Shown: piece after piece, positions 17,514-26,205 of the stretch
Layout of the letters: each line of letters opens with the position of its first letter
How positions within the stretch are numbered: the stretch's first letter is position 1
NCBI RefSeq assembly: GCF_001552475.1
Contig: NZ_BCRG01000004.1
Span: 124,001 to 188,000, forward strand
DNA length: 64,000 nucleotides
From: Microbacterium oleivorans NBRC 103075
GTDB lineage: Bacteria > Actinomycetota > Actinomycetes > Actinomycetales > Microbacteriaceae
Direction of reading: 5' to 3'
Position numbers and translations under genes: made by a program
The notes under the pieces: generated by a model
Database searches by the model: none
Told to the model about the DNA's origin: nothing
What the model saw: only the letters and a program-made list of their open reading frames with translations

Positions 17514-18683
17514 ATGACGGGAACACTCCGGGTCGCGATGATCGGTCATGGCTTCATGGGAGCCGCACATTCACAGGGCTGGCGGGTCGCGCCCCGATTC
17601 TTCGACCTCCCCCTCGACCCCGTCATGCAGGTCGTGACCGGCCGGGACGACGCGACCACCGCGGCTGCGGCGGCGAAGTGGGGGTGGGCGGAGTCGTCCA
17701 CAGACTGGCGGGAGACGATCGCCCGCGATGATGTGGATGTCGTCGACATCGTCACCCCGGGTGACACCCACGCGGAGATCGCGATCGCCGCGCTCGAGGC
17801 GGGCAAGCACGTCCTGTGCGAGAAGCCCCTGGCGAACTCGGTCGCCGAGGCCGAGGCGATGACGGATGCGGCGGCCCGCGCCGAAGCCCGCGGCATCCGG
17901 GCCATGGTCGGCTTCACTTACCGTCGGGTGCCCGCCGCCACTTTCGCCCGCAGTCTCGTGGCGGACGGCCGCATCGGCGAGGTCCGTCAGGTGCGCGCGG
18001 AGTATCTGCAGGATTGGCTGATGGATCCGGAGGCCCCGATGACGTGGCGCCTCGACAGGGCCAAAGCAGGGTCGGGATCGCTCGGCGACATCGGGGCGCA
18101 CGCCGTCGACCTGGCTGAGTTCATCACCGGCCAGACGATCGACAGCGTCTCGGGAATCGTCGAGACCCTGGTCGACGAGCGTCCGCTCCTCGGAGAGAGC
18201 GTCGGACTCTCGGGCACCGCGAGCGCCGAGCGCGGGAGGGTCACCGTCGACGACGTGGCGTTCTTCACCGGCCGACTCAACTCCGGAGCCCTGGCGTCGT
18301 TCGAGGCGAGCCGTTATCGGACGGGGCGGAAGAACGCGCTGCGTGTCGAGGTCTCGGGTACGCGCGGAGCGCTGGCCTTCGACCTCGAGCGGCTCAACGA
18401 GCTCGAGTTCTACGACGCGACCGCACCCGAGACCGAGTTGGGCTTCCGTCGCATCCTCGTCACCGAGCACGACCACCCGTACCTCGCGCCGTGGTGGCCG
18501 ACCGGGCACATGCTCGGATACGAGCACGGCTTCTCGCATCAAGTCCTCGACTTCACGACGGCGATCGCCGGGGCATCATCTCCCCGCCCGTCATTCGCGG
18601 ACGGTCTCCACGTGCAGCGCGTCTTGGACGCGGTGGAACGCAGCTCCGCGGCCGATAGCCGCTGGGTGCAGACGAACGATTGA
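17514..18683 (+). CDS. Gfo/Idh/MocA-family oxidoreductase
   Basis: A 389-residue NAD(P)-dependent dehydrogenase of the glucose-fructose oxidoreductase / inositol dehydrogenase family. The Rossmann motif is G-H-G-F-M-G near residues 10-15, and the family hallmark C-E-K-P-L-A is near residue 106. The C-terminal half is the mixed sheet domain that forms the active site. I chose the ATG at 17514 with GAGAGGAC upstream. It lies between a sugar-binding protein and a TIM-barrel isomerase, which suggests oxidation of the imported sugar or polyol. Confidence 0.9.
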   Translation: MTGTLRVAMIGHGFMGAAHSQGWRVAPRFFDLPLDPVMQVVTGRDDATTAAAAAKWGWAESSTDWRETIARDDVDVVDIVTPGDTHAEIAIAALEAGKHVLCEKPLANSVAEAEAMTDAAARAEARGIRAMVGFTYRRVPAATFARSLVADGRIGEVRQVRAEYLQDWLMDPEAPMTWRLDRAKAGSGSLGDIGAHAVDLAEFITGQTIDSVSGIVETLVDERPLLGESVGLSGTASAERGRVTVDDVAFFTGRLNSGALASFEASRYRTGRKNALRVEVSGTRGALAFDLERLNELEFYDATAPETELGFRRILVTEHDHPYLAPWWPTGHMLGYEHGFSHQVLDFTTAIAGASSPRPSFADGLHVQRVLDAVERSSAADSRWVQTND

Positions 18684-18718
18684 CACGCGGGCGTGCCCGC
18701 ACCGAGAAAGGATTCGCA

Positions 18719-19723
18719 ATGTCGCGACCGATTACTCTCTTCACTGGTCAGTGGGCAGACCTCCCCTTCGACGAGGTGGCGCGCCTGGCGGGGGAATGGG
18801 GCTACGACGGCCTGGAGATCGCCTGTTGGGGCGACCACCTCGACGTGTCCCGGTGGGACGATGCCGCCTATGTTCGCAGTCGGCGAGAGATCCTCGACCG
18901 CAACGGACTACAGGTGCACGCGATCGCGAACCATCTGGGCGGGCAGGCTGTGTGCGACGATCCGATCGACCAGCGTCACCGCGACATCCTGTCCGACCGG
19001 GTGTGGGGCGACGGTGATGCCGAGGGCGTCCGACGCCGTGCCGCCGAGGGGATGAAGGACACCGCGCGGATGGCGGCGAAGCTCGGCGTGGAGATCGTGA
19101 CCGGGTTCACCGGCTCGTCCATTTGGAAGTACGTGGCGATGTTCCCGCCCGCCTCTCAGGGCATGGTGGATGCCGGCTACGAGGATTTCGCCGCCCGATG
19201 GAATCCGATCCTCGACGTCTTCGATGAGGTGGGTGTGCGCTTCGCTCACGAGGTGCACCCCTCCGAGATCGCCTACGACTACTGGACGACACATCGTGCG
19301 CTGGAAGCGATCGGGCATCGCGAGGCATTCGGGCTGAACTGGGATCCCAGTCATATGGTCTGGCAGGATCTGGACCCGGTGTCGTTCCTGTGGGACTTCC
19401 AGGACCGCATCATCCACGTGCACTGCAAGGACACGAAGAAGCGCCTGGGCAATGGCAGGAACGGGCGGCTGTCGTCGCACCTGGCCTGGGCTGATCCGCG
19501 ACGAGGTTGGGACTTCATCTCAACCGGACATGGCGATGTCCCGTGGGAGAACGCATTTCGCATGCTGAACGCGATCGGCTACACGGGACCGCTCTCTGTC
19601 GAGTGGGAGGACGCCGGGATGGATCGTCTCGTCGGTGCCCCCGAAGCCCTTGCATTCGTCCGCCGGTTGTCGACCTACGAGCCGGCCGCCGCCGCGTTCG
19701 ACGCCGCCTTCAGCGCCCGCTGA
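18719..19723 (+). CDS. Sugar phosphate isomerase/epimerase (xylose isomerase-like TIM barrel)
   Basis: A 334-residue AP-endonuclease-2 / xylose isomerase-like barrel. Likely metal ligands are visible in order: Glu in H-E-V-H-P-S-E, Asp in N-W-D-P-S-H, His in I-H-V-H-C-K-D and Glu in S-V-E-W-E-D. Enzymes of this fold isomerise or epimerise sugars, or act as dehydratases in inositol breakdown. The ATG at 18719 follows GAGAAAGG. It is the last gene of the binding protein-dehydrogenase-isomerase unit. Exact reaction unknown. Confidence 0.88.
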   Translation: MSRPITLFTGQWADLPFDEVARLAGEWGYDGLEIACWGDHLDVSRWDDAAYVRSRREILDRNGLQVHAIANHLGGQAVCDDPIDQRHRDILSDRVWGDGDAEGVRRRAAEGMKDTARMAAKLGVEIVTGFTGSSIWKYVAMFPPASQGMVDAGYEDFAARWNPILDVFDEVGVRFAHEVHPSEIAYDYWTTHRALEAIGHREAFGLNWDPSHMVWQDLDPVSFLWDFQDRIIHVHCKDTKKRLGNGRNGRLSSHLAWADPRRGWDFISTGHGDVPWENAFRMLNAIGYTGPLSVEWEDAGMDRLVGAPEALAFVRRLSTYEPAAAAFDAAFSAR

Positions 19724-19824
19724 CGCCTCGCCGCAATCGTCCGGCGCCGGGGCGTGAGAGCGCCCGTCGATGTCAGCGCCCTCGCGCCCGGCGCCGGGGG
19801 CGCTGAACCTGCGGATGCCGGGAT

Positions 19825-19853
19825 TTGGCGCGCGGCGCGGGGGAACGTACACT
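19825..19853 (+). promoter_or_regulatory. rplJ-rplL promoter
   Basis: TTGGCG (19825-19830), a 17-bp spacer and TACACT (19848-19853) form a good vegetative promoter, about 210 bases upstream of rplJ. Transcription would start near 19860 and include the leader. Confidence 0.65.
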
Positions 19854-19859
19854 GGGGAC

Positions 19860-20000
19860 AAGCCAAAGACCGTCGGTCATCGCCGTGCGCATGCGCACAC
19901 GATCGAAGCTCTGCATCGCAGAGGCCCACGCAGGTGTACGACAGACTTCCGGGAAACCGGGCTCAAAGCTCCGTGCGCTTGCGCCGGAGCTTTTCTCATG
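19860..20000 (+). ncRNA. Ribosomal protein L10 leader with terminator-like hairpin
   Basis: The mRNA upstream of rplJ is expected to fold into the L10 leader that binds the L10(L12)4 complex for autoregulation. Near its end, AAAGCTCCG (19965-19973) pairs with CGGAGCTTT (19985-19993), with an inner GCGC-TT-GCGC extension. TTTTCT follows directly. That is an intrinsic-terminator layout inside the leader, so control by attenuation is likely. The exact ends of the RNA are estimates. Confidence 0.6.
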
Positions 20001-20065
20001 CAGCCCGACCGTCGAGGTCGATGTCCCGCTGCCGCGGGACGTCTCGTACACATCAAGGAGTGACC

Positions 20066-20554
20066 ATGGCGCAGAAGGATGCATCGGTCGCCGAGCTCAC
20101 GAAGAACTTCGAGGACTCGAACGCCGTCTTGCTGACCGAGTACCGCGGTCTGACGGTTGCCCAGCTCAAGCAGCTGCGCAACGACATCCGTCAGGACGCG
20201 CAGTACGCCGTGGTGAAGAACACGCTGACCAAGATCGCCGCGAACAACGCGGGGATCACTGCACTGGACGAGGACCTCAAGGGTCCCTCGGCCGTTGCTT
20301 TCGTGCACGGTGACTTCGTCGCCACTGCCAAGGCTCTTCGTGACTTCGCCAAGGCCAACCCGCTTCTCGTGATCAAGGGCGGCATCTTCGAGGGCAACGC
20401 CCTCACTGCCGACGAGGTCAACAAGTACGCCTCGCTCGAGAGCCGTGAGGTTCTGCTGGCGAAGGCTGCGGGCATGATGAAGGCGACGATGGGCAAGGCT
20501 GCCGCCACCATCGACGCGCTTCGCGAAAAGCTGGAGACCGCTGACGCCGCGTAA
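20066..20554 (+). CDS. rplJ: 50S ribosomal protein L10
   Basis: L10 anchors the L7/L12 dimers of the ribosomal stalk. The 162-residue protein shows the conserved N-terminal [14 protein letters not shown] segment (near 21-34), V-V-K-N-T-L (near 49) and an Ala-rich C-terminal helix that binds L7/L12. The ATG at 20066 follows AAGGAG. Upstream frames extend into the leader and are not coding. Cotranscribed with rplL 51 bases downstream. Confidence 0.97.
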   Translation: MAQKDASVAELTKNFEDSNAVLLTEYRGLTVAQLKQLRNDIRQDAQYAVVKNTLTKIAANNAGITALDEDLKGPSAVAFVHGDFVATAKALRDFAKANPLLVIKGGIFEGNALTADEVNKYASLESREVLLAKAAGMMKATMGKAAATIDALREKLETADAA

Positions 20555-20605
20555 GCGACGAGCGAGCTCTTTTACACAAACCCCCATTTATCTAGGAGAT
20601 ACATC

Positions 20606-20986
20606 ATGGCGAAGCTTTCCACCGAGGAGCTGCTCGAGCAGTTCGCCGGCCTGACCCTCGTCGAGCTCAGCGAGTTCGTGAAGGCGTTCGAGGAGAAGTT
20701 CGACGTCACCGCTGCTGCCCCCGTCGCCGTCGCCGGTGCCGGCGGTGGCGCTGCTGCTGAAGAGGTTGAGGAGAAGGACTCCTTCGACGTCATCCTCGAG
20801 GCTGCCGGCGACAAGAAGATCCAGGTCATCAAGGTCGTCCGCGAGCTCACCTCGCTCGGCCTCGGCGAGGCCAAGGCCGTCGTCGACGGTGCTCCCAAGG
20901 CCGTGCTCGAAGGCGCGAACAAGGAAGCTGCCGACAAGGCCAAGGAGGCCCTCGAGGCCGCCGGCGCGACGGTTTCCGTCAAGTAA
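20606..20986 (+). CDS. rplL: 50S ribosomal protein L7/L12
   Basis: L7/L12 is the multi-copy stalk protein that recruits translation factors. The 126-residue protein has the N-terminal dimerisation domain (to about residue 35), an Ala/Gly-rich hinge (about 36-52) and the C-terminal factor-binding domain with [22 protein letters not shown] precedes the ATG. A long hairpin follows the stop. rpoB, the usual next gene, is not here. Confidence 0.97.
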   Translation: MAKLSTEELLEQFAGLTLVELSEFVKAFEEKFDVTAAAPVAVAGAGGGAAAEEVEEKDSFDVILEAAGDKKIQVIKVVRELTSLGLGEAKAVVDGAPKAVLEGANKEAADKAKEALEAAGATVSVK

Positions 20987-21002
20987 GGCGAATCCCTTCA
21001 CT

Positions 21003-21038
21003 GGAAGGCTCCGGATGCCACGGCATCCGGAGCCTTCC
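21003..21038 (+). terminator. Long terminator hairpin after rplL
   Basis: GGAAGGCTCCGGATGCC pairs perfectly over 17 bp with its complement, leaving a two-base gap at the top. It begins 16 bases after the rplL stop. It can also terminate the convergent lacI-type gene. Confidence 0.85.
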
Positions 21039-21065
21039 GGCGTTAACGGCGTCGGCGCGGGATGG

Positions 21066-22124
21066 TCAGGCGTCGTTCGGGACGCGCGAGAGCCCGAAGT
21101 CCCGTACCGCTGCGGGCGTCGCTCCCGACGGGGCAGCGGTCGAGTTCCGGACGACGAGGCGCGGCCGGATCGAGACGGTGACCGGTGCGAGCGTCGGGTC
21201 GTCCAAGTGGCGAGTCAGCAGTTCGACCGCCGTCGCGCCCTGTTCCCGAGGGACCTGTCGGAGGGTCGTGAGGGCGAACATCTCGGCGTTCACGTGATCG
21301 TCGATGCCGACGACACTGAGATCTGACGGAACGAGGATGCCGAGGCGGCGCGCGGCGATGATGGCGCCGATCGCGACCTCGTCGCATGCGCCGACGATCG
21401 CGGTGGGGCGATTCGACGGGTCGCTGAGCAGGTCGACGGCTGCCTCGTACCCGGCGGGCATCGACAACTCGGCGGGGGTGCGCGTCGTATGCTCGGCGAG
21501 GCCCGACTCGCGCATCTCGCGCTCGTACCCCTCGTAGCGAGCCGACTCGACATGGGGCCAGTGGGACGCGGATGTGCCGCCGAGGAACGCGATGCGCCGG
21601 TGTCCGAGGGAGACGAGATGGGATGTCGCCAGCGCCGCCGCGTGCGCGTCGTCGAGCGCGACGAGGCTCGTCCTGTCTTCCGTACCGATGACACTGACGA
21701 CGGGGCGGTCGAGGGAGAGCAGCGCCTCGAGCTCGCTGGCGGCGGGTTCGAGACCCACGGCGATGACCCCGTCGAAACGTTTGCGCGCGAGGAACTCGGT
21801 GAAGACCCGCTCGCGGCCCGCGCTCCCGGGCGTCGCGTCGTAGAGCGTGAGGTCGAGGCCGCGTTCGAGGAGGGCTGCCTGAATGCCCTCCAGGACTTCT
21901 GCGAAGAACCAGCGGTTGACGTGCGGCAGCACGACGCCCACATTGCGCGTGCGGCCGGTGGCCAGGCTCACGGCGCTCGTCGACGGAACGTAGCCGAGGC
22001 GCTGCGCTGCCTCGCTCACACGCTCACGGGTGGCGGGGGAGACCTGAGGGCTGCCGGTCAGGGCGCGGCTCGCCGTGGCCTTGGAGACGCCGGCTTCGCG
22101 CGCGACGTCGGCGATGGTGCTCAT
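21066..22124 (-). CDS. LacI-family transcriptional regulator
   Basis: A 352-residue repressor. The N-terminal LacI helix-turn-helix reads T-I-A-D-V-A-R-E-A-G-V-S-K-A-T-A-S-R-A-L (residues 3-22) with the hinge helix to about 60. A type-1 periplasmic-binding-like sensor follows, including the S-V-V-G-I-D-D motif near residue 270. The ATG follows GAGGAGGACCG. It is transcribed divergently from an alpha-glucoside-type ABC importer. Two GGAAYCGGTTCC palindromes lie in between, so it most likely represses that importer in the absence of a sugar. Confidence 0.92.
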   Translation of the reverse strand: MSTIADVAREAGVSKATASRALTGSPQVSPATRERVSEAAQRLGYVPSTSAVSLATGRTRNVGVVLPHVNRWFFAEVLEGIQAALLERGLDLTLYDATPGSAGRERVFTEFLARKRFDGVIAVGLEPAASELEALLSLDRPVVSVIGTEDRTSLVALDDAHAAALATSHLVSLGHRRIAFLGGTSASHWPHVESARYEGYEREMRESGLAEHTTRTPAELSMPAGYEAAVDLLSDPSNRPTAIVGACDEVAIGAIIAARRLGILVPSDLSVVGIDDHVNAEMFALTTLRQVPREQGATAVELLTRHLDDPTLAPVTVSIRPRLVVRNSTAAPSGATPAAVRDFGLSRVPNDA

Positions 22125-22196
22125 CGGTCCTCCTCGACCTGGTCTCGGCCGTCCCCATCGGTCGAGGACTAAGGGTAGTCGCTCGAACGGCCGAAG

Positions 22197-22208
22197 GGAA
22201 CCGGTTCC
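22197..22208. promoter_or_regulatory. LacI-type operator O1
   Basis: GGAACCGGTTCC is a perfect 12-bp palindrome of the LacI-family type with a central CG. It lies 73 bases upstream of the lacI-type start codon. Confidence 0.7.
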
Positions 22209-22285
22209 ATGACCGCTGAATGGTACCGCTCCCACGCTGATCCTAACCGAAACGACAATGGTTGCAGAACCTTGATATTTCGCAG

Positions 22286-22332
22286 TTGTGCAGAGGGCGT
22301 TCCGGACAGTAGGTTGTCCTGGAATCGGTTCC
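22286..22332 (+). promoter_or_regulatory. Importer promoter with LacI-type operator O2
   Basis: TTGTGC (22286-22291), an 18-bp spacer and TAGGTT (22310-22315) form a plausible promoter. The near-palindrome GGAATCGGTTCC (22321-22332) starts five bases after the -10 box, covering the initiation site. O1 lies about 124 bases away, so looping between both sites is possible. Confidence 0.6.
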
Positions 22333-22390
22333 CCAAGGATGCGGCCAAGGCTCCTCTGGGCGGACGATGATCCCGAAAGAGGAGAAGTAC

Positions 22391-23719
22391 ATGGCATTGT
22401 CACAGCGATACCGTCTTCTTGCACCCGTCGCCCTTCTCGGCGCAGCCGCATTGATGCTGGCAGGGTGTGCAGAAGGTGGCACCGGAAACGGCGGCGGCGG
22501 AGAGGCCAAGAAGACCGTCCGCATCTCCGGCGGCATCACGGGCGGCGAGGCAGACGCCCTCAACAAGTCCTTCGATCAGTTCACCAAGGACACCGGCATC
22601 AAGGTCGAGTACGTCGGCGACAAGTCGTTCGAGGGCAACATCGTCACCAAGGTGACCGGCGGCGACGCCCCCGACATCGCGGTCGTCCCGCAGCCCGGTC
22701 TCCTGAAGACCCTTGTCGACACTGGCAAGGTCCTCAAGGCTCCGGAGGACGTGGAGACTGCGGTCGACGCCAACTGGTCGCCGGACTGGAAGAAGTACGG
22801 CACGTTCGACGACACCTTCTACGCGGCTCCCATGCTCGCGAACCTGAAGGGGTACGTCTGGTACTCGCCGAAGCAGTTCGCTGAGTGGGGCGTCGAAGCG
22901 CCCAAGACGTGGGACGAGATGATCGCCCTTACGGACAAGATCGTCGAGACCACCGGCAAGCCTGCCTGGTGCGCGGGCTTCTCGTCCGAGGCGGCCTCCG
23001 GTTGGCCGGGCACGGACTGGGTCGAGGACCTCGTCCTCCGCCAGTCCGGTGCAGACGTCTACGACAAGTGGGTCGCGGGCGATGTGAAGTTCACCGACCC
23101 CGAGATCAAGAAGGCGTTCGACGCGGTCGGCGACATCCTGCTGAACCCGGACTACGTCAACGCGGGCTACGGCGACGTCAAGAGCATCAACTCGACGGCG
23201 TTCGGCGACGTGGCGGCGGCAGTGGCGAGCGGCGACTGCGCCCTCACCCACCAGGCTTCGTTCCTGTCGGCGAACTTCCTTGACGTGAAGACCAAGGACG
23301 GCAACACCCCCGAGGTCGCGCCCGACGGTGACGTCTACGCGTTCATCATGCCCGGCTACACCGAGGGTGAGCTTCAGATCGAGGGCGGCGGCGAGTTCGT
23401 CGCCGGCTTCTCGGACGACGAGTCGACCCAGAAGGTCCTGGCCTTCATGGCATCGCCCGAGTTCGCTGACGCCCGCGTCAAGCTCGGCGGCGTCATCTCG
23501 GCCAACAAGAAGGCCGACCCCAGCCTCGCCTCGAGCGAGTTCCTGAAGGAAGCGATGACGACGCTGCAGGACGACTCCACGGTCCTCCGCTTCGACGCAT
23601 CCGACCTGATGCCCGCCACGGTGGGTCAGGGCTCGTTCTGGAAGGGCATGGTCGACTGGATCGACGGCAAGGACACCGACTCGGTGCTCTCCGACATCCA
23701 GGCCGGTTACGAGAACTGA
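22391..23719 (+). CDS. Alpha-glucoside-type ABC transporter, substrate-binding lipoprotein
   Basis: A 442-residue family-1 carbohydrate-binding protein resembling AglE. The signal ends at M-L-A-G-C with Cys26 lipidated. The mature part has V-T-G-G-D-A-P-D-I-A-V-V-P-Q-P-G, typical of the group, and many Trp residues in the cleft region (W-S-P-D-W, V-W-Y-S-P-K, G-W-P-G-T-D-W). The ATG at 22391 follows GAGGAGAAG. It is first in a three-gene importer operon under LacI-type control. A strong hairpin follows the stop. No glycosidase gene is attached, so the imported sugar must be cleaved by an enzyme encoded elsewhere. Confidence 0.87.
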   Translation: MALSQRYRLLAPVALLGAAALMLAGCAEGGTGNGGGGEAKKTVRISGGITGGEADALNKSFDQFTKDTGIKVEYVGDKSFEGNIVTKVTGGDAPDIAVVPQPGLLKTLVDTGKVLKAPEDVETAVDANWSPDWKKYGTFDDTFYAAPMLANLKGYVWYSPKQFAEWGVEAPKTWDEMIALTDKIVETTGKPAWCAGFSSEAASGWPGTDWVEDLVLRQSGADVYDKWVAGDVKFTDPEIKKAFDAVGDILLNPDYVNAGYGDVKSINSTAFGDVAAAVASGDCALTHQASFLSANFLDVKTKDGNTPEVAPDGDVYAFIMPGYTEGELQIEGGGEFVAGFSDDESTQKVLAFMASPEFADARVKLGGVISANKKADPSLASSEFLKEAMTTLQDDSTVLRFDASDLMPATVGQGSFWKGMVDWIDGKDTDSVLSDIQAGYEN

Positions 23720-23745
23720 TCGTCGCCTGACGATCGGCTGAGCCG

Positions 23746-23778
23746 AGCGGGGTCGGGCTGAACAAGCCCGACCCCGCT
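23746..23778 (+). terminator. Intra-operon hairpin after the binding-protein gene
   Basis: AGCGGGGTCGGGCT pairs perfectly with AGCCCGACCCCGCT around a five-base GAACA loop, between the binding-protein gene and the first permease gene. TCTCCC follows. It probably acts as a partial terminator or 3' stabiliser to favour the binding protein. Confidence 0.7.
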
Positions 23779-23829
23779 TCTCCCGTCCGTACCGCTTGGG
23801 TACGCCGCTGTACCCAGAAGGGAACCCGC

Positions 23830-25167
23830 ATGTCCCAGACGACCGTCGACAGGCCTGTCGACACCGAACTCGCCGTCACCACCCATGCCCAAGACCCCAA
23901 GGGGCGATCGATCACGAAGATCGTCGTCGCCGTGGGCTTCATTCTGATCGCCGTCGTCGCGTTGCTGCTCGTCTTCACCGCATCGAGCGAAGAGTCCTCC
24001 CGCGTCACCATCGGCTTCTCGCTGAACAGCTTCTTCCTGTGGCTGGGCGCGATGAACCCCCTCATCCAGATCCCCGTCATCCTCGTGGTGTTCGCCCTCG
24101 TGGTGGGGATCATCCTGGTGCTCATCGAGTTCGCTCCCCGCCCCGGGCGCGGCTACTTCATCATGCGGCTCGTCGCCTGCCTGGTGATCCCGGTGCTCGC
24201 CTTCATGCTGCTGCGTCCGTACGCCAACGCTGTCGTCTACGTCGTGGCCATCGCCCTCCTCGTCGGAGCCCTGCTCTTCTTCGCGGACTTCCGCTCCCGC
24301 CAGGGCGCGGGATACCTGTTCCAGCTCATCCTCTTCATGGCCCCCGCGAGCATCATGCTCATCCTCGGTCTCGTCTACCCGGCGATCGCGACCATCTTCA
24401 AGTCCTTCTTCAACAAGACCGGCGACGAGTTCGTCGGCATGGAGAACTACATCTGGGTGTTCACGAACCCGACCGGGACGGCCTCGATCGTCAACACGAT
24501 CCTGTGGGCCCTTCTGGCGCCGACGATCTCGGTCGTGATCGGTCTCGCGTACGCGGTCTTCATCGATCGTGCCCGCGGTGAGAAGCTCCTGAAGGTGCTC
24601 GTCTTCATGCCCGTCGCGATCTCGTTCGTCGGTGCCGGCATCATCTGGAAGTTCATGTACGACGCGCGTCAGGGCGACCAGATCGGTCTCCTCAACGCGA
24701 TCGTCACGGCGTTCGGCGGAGACCCGATCCAGTGGCTCGCGATCAAGCCGGTGTTGAACACCCTCATGCTCCTCGTCGTGTTCATCTGGACCCAGACCGG
24801 GTTCGCCATGGTCATCCTGTCTGCGGCGATCAAGGCGGTTCCGACCGAGCAGATGGAAGCGGCTGAACTCGACGGCACGAACGCCTGGCAGCGCTTCCGC
24901 AACGTCACGGTCCCCGGCATCCGCTCATCGCTGATCGTGGTGCTCACGACGGTGACGATCGCCTCGCTGAAGGTCTACGACATCGTCGCCGTCATGACCG
25001 GTGGTCGCGATGACACGACCGTCCTCGGTTTCGAGATGGTCAACCAGCAGCAGCGGTTCCAGAGCTTCGGACACTCGTCCGCGCTCGCCGTCGTGCTGTT
25101 CCTGTTCGTCTTGCCCCTGATCGTCTACAACGCCCGATCGATGGCCAAGCAGAAGGAAATCCGCTGA
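23830..25167 (+). CDS. Alpha-glucoside-type ABC transporter, permease 1 (MalF/AglF-like)
   Basis: A 445-residue permease, longer than the usual 300-340. The extra N-terminal part carries about four to five hydrophobic helices (residues ~30-160). The conventional six-helix domain begins near P-A-S-I-M-L-I-L-G-L-V-Y-P. The EAA motif is E-A-A-E-L-D-G-T-N-A-W-Q-R-F near residue 340, which docks to an ATPase. No ATPase gene lies in the operon, so a shared MsiK-type ATPase elsewhere is expected. It overlaps permease 2 (TGATGA). Confidence 0.9.
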   Translation: MSQTTVDRPVDTELAVTTHAQDPKGRSITKIVVAVGFILIAVVALLLVFTASSEESSRVTIGFSLNSFFLWLGAMNPLIQIPVILVVFALVVGIILVLIEFAPRPGRGYFIMRLVACLVIPVLAFMLLRPYANAVVYVVAIALLVGALLFFADFRSRQGAGYLFQLILFMAPASIMLILGLVYPAIATIFKSFFNKTGDEFVGMENYIWVFTNPTGTASIVNTILWALLAPTISVVIGLAYAVFIDRARGEKLLKVLVFMPVAISFVGAGIIWKFMYDARQGDQIGLLNAIVTAFGGDPIQWLAIKPVLNTLMLLVVFIWTQTGFAMVILSAAIKAVPTEQMEAAELDGTNAWQRFRNVTVPGIRSSLIVVLTTVTIASLKVYDIVAVMTGGRDDTTVLGFEMVNQQQRFQSFGHSSALAVVLFLFVLPLIVYNARSMAKQKEIR

Positions 25168-26138
25168 TGACCGTTGCAGCTCCGGCACGGCCGGTCGACA
25201 CCCGCACCGCGCGCCAGGTCGCGCGCGACACCCGTCGCAACGAAGCGATCGCCCACAAGAAGCTGACGTCGAAGGGCGCGACCATCGCGGCCGTCATCAT
25301 CGCCATCTTCTGGACGATCCCGACCTTCGGGTTGTTCGTCACGTCACTGCGCCCCGGCGCCGAGACGCAGTCGAGCGGATGGTGGACGGCGTTCACCGAC
25401 CCGAAGTTCACCCTCGACAATTACATGCAGGCGCTCAACGCCGGCGGTACGTCCACGACCCTCGCCTCGGCGTTCGTCAACTCGCTCGCGATCACGATCC
25501 CCGCGACGGTCTTCCCGATCGTCATGGCGGCCCTCGCGGCCTACGCCTTCGCATGGATCGACTTCAAGGGGCGCAGCGCACTGTTCGTGTTCGTCTTCGC
25601 CCTCCAGATCGTTCCGCTGCAGATGGCCCTCGTGCCGCTGCTCAGCCTGTTCTCGGATGGCCTGAGCATCAACGACGTGCCGATCTTCCCGGGCTTCGGT
25701 CTGAACGAAGTGGACTACAGCTTCGCCCGCGTGTGGATCGCGCACGCGATCTTCGCTCTCCCGTTGGCGACGTTCATGCTGCACAACTTCATCGCCGAGA
25801 TCCCGGGCGAGATCATCGAAGCTGCGCGCGTGGACGGGGCCGGACACGGCCAGGTGTTCTTCCGGATCATCCTGCCGCTGGCCGCACCCGCGATCGCCTC
25901 GTTCGGCATCTTCCAGTTCCTCTGGGTCTGGAACGACCTGCTCGTGGCGACGATCTTCGCGTCGCCGGGTGCGCTGCCGATCACTCAGGCGCTGAACTCG
26001 CTGTCCGGTACGTGGGGCAACAAGTGGTTCCTGCAGTCCGCGGGAACGTTCATCTCGATCCTCGTCCCGCTGATCGTGTTCTTCGCGCTGCAGCGCTTCT
26101 TCGTCCGTGGCCTCCTGGCCGGGGCGACGAAGGGCTGA
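25167..26138 (+). CDS. Alpha-glucoside-type ABC transporter, permease 2 (MalG/AglG-like)
   Basis: A 323-residue permease with six predicted helices after a charged 35-residue N-terminus. The EAA loop I-E-A-A-R-V-D-G-A-G-H-G-Q-V-F is near residue 215. The ATG overlaps the stop of permease 1 by one base, giving coupled translation. It is the last gene of the operon. A 40-nt perfect palindrome follows. Confidence 0.92.
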   Translation: MTVAAPARPVDTRTARQVARDTRRNEAIAHKKLTSKGATIAAVIIAIFWTIPTFGLFVTSLRPGAETQSSGWWTAFTDPKFTLDNYMQALNAGGTSTTLASAFVNSLAITIPATVFPIVMAALAAYAFAWIDFKGRSALFVFVFALQIVPLQMALVPLLSLFSDGLSINDVPIFPGFGLNEVDYSFARVWIAHAIFALPLATFMLHNFIAEIPGEIIEAARVDGAGHGQVFFRIILPLAAPAIASFGIFQFLWVWNDLLVATIFASPGALPITQALNSLSGTWGNKWFLQSAGTFISILVPLIVFFALQRFFVRGLLAGATKG

Positions 26139-26152
26139 TCGCCCGAACGACA

Positions 26153-26192
26153 GAAGAGGGGGATGCCGGTGGCCACCGGCATCCCCCTCTTC
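26153..26192. terminator. Bidirectional terminator, 40-nt perfect palindrome
   Basis: GAAGAGGGGGATGCCGGTGG is followed immediately by its exact reverse complement. It lies between the convergent importer operon (plus) and the DUF305 gene (minus). The G-A-rich and C-T-rich outer arms supply a U-rich tail in both directions. Confidence 0.85.
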
Positions 26193-26205
26193 GCGTTCGT
26201 GCGTG

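Larger units (their letters stand above)
19724..20065 (+). other. 342-bp gene-free stretch: rplJL promoter and L10 leader
   Basis: No protein gene is supported here. The first 100 bases show nothing I can name. They are followed by the rplJ promoter (19825-19853), the leader RNA with an attenuator-like hairpin (19860-20000) and the rplJ ribosome-binding site (AAGGAG near 20055). Confidence 0.7.
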
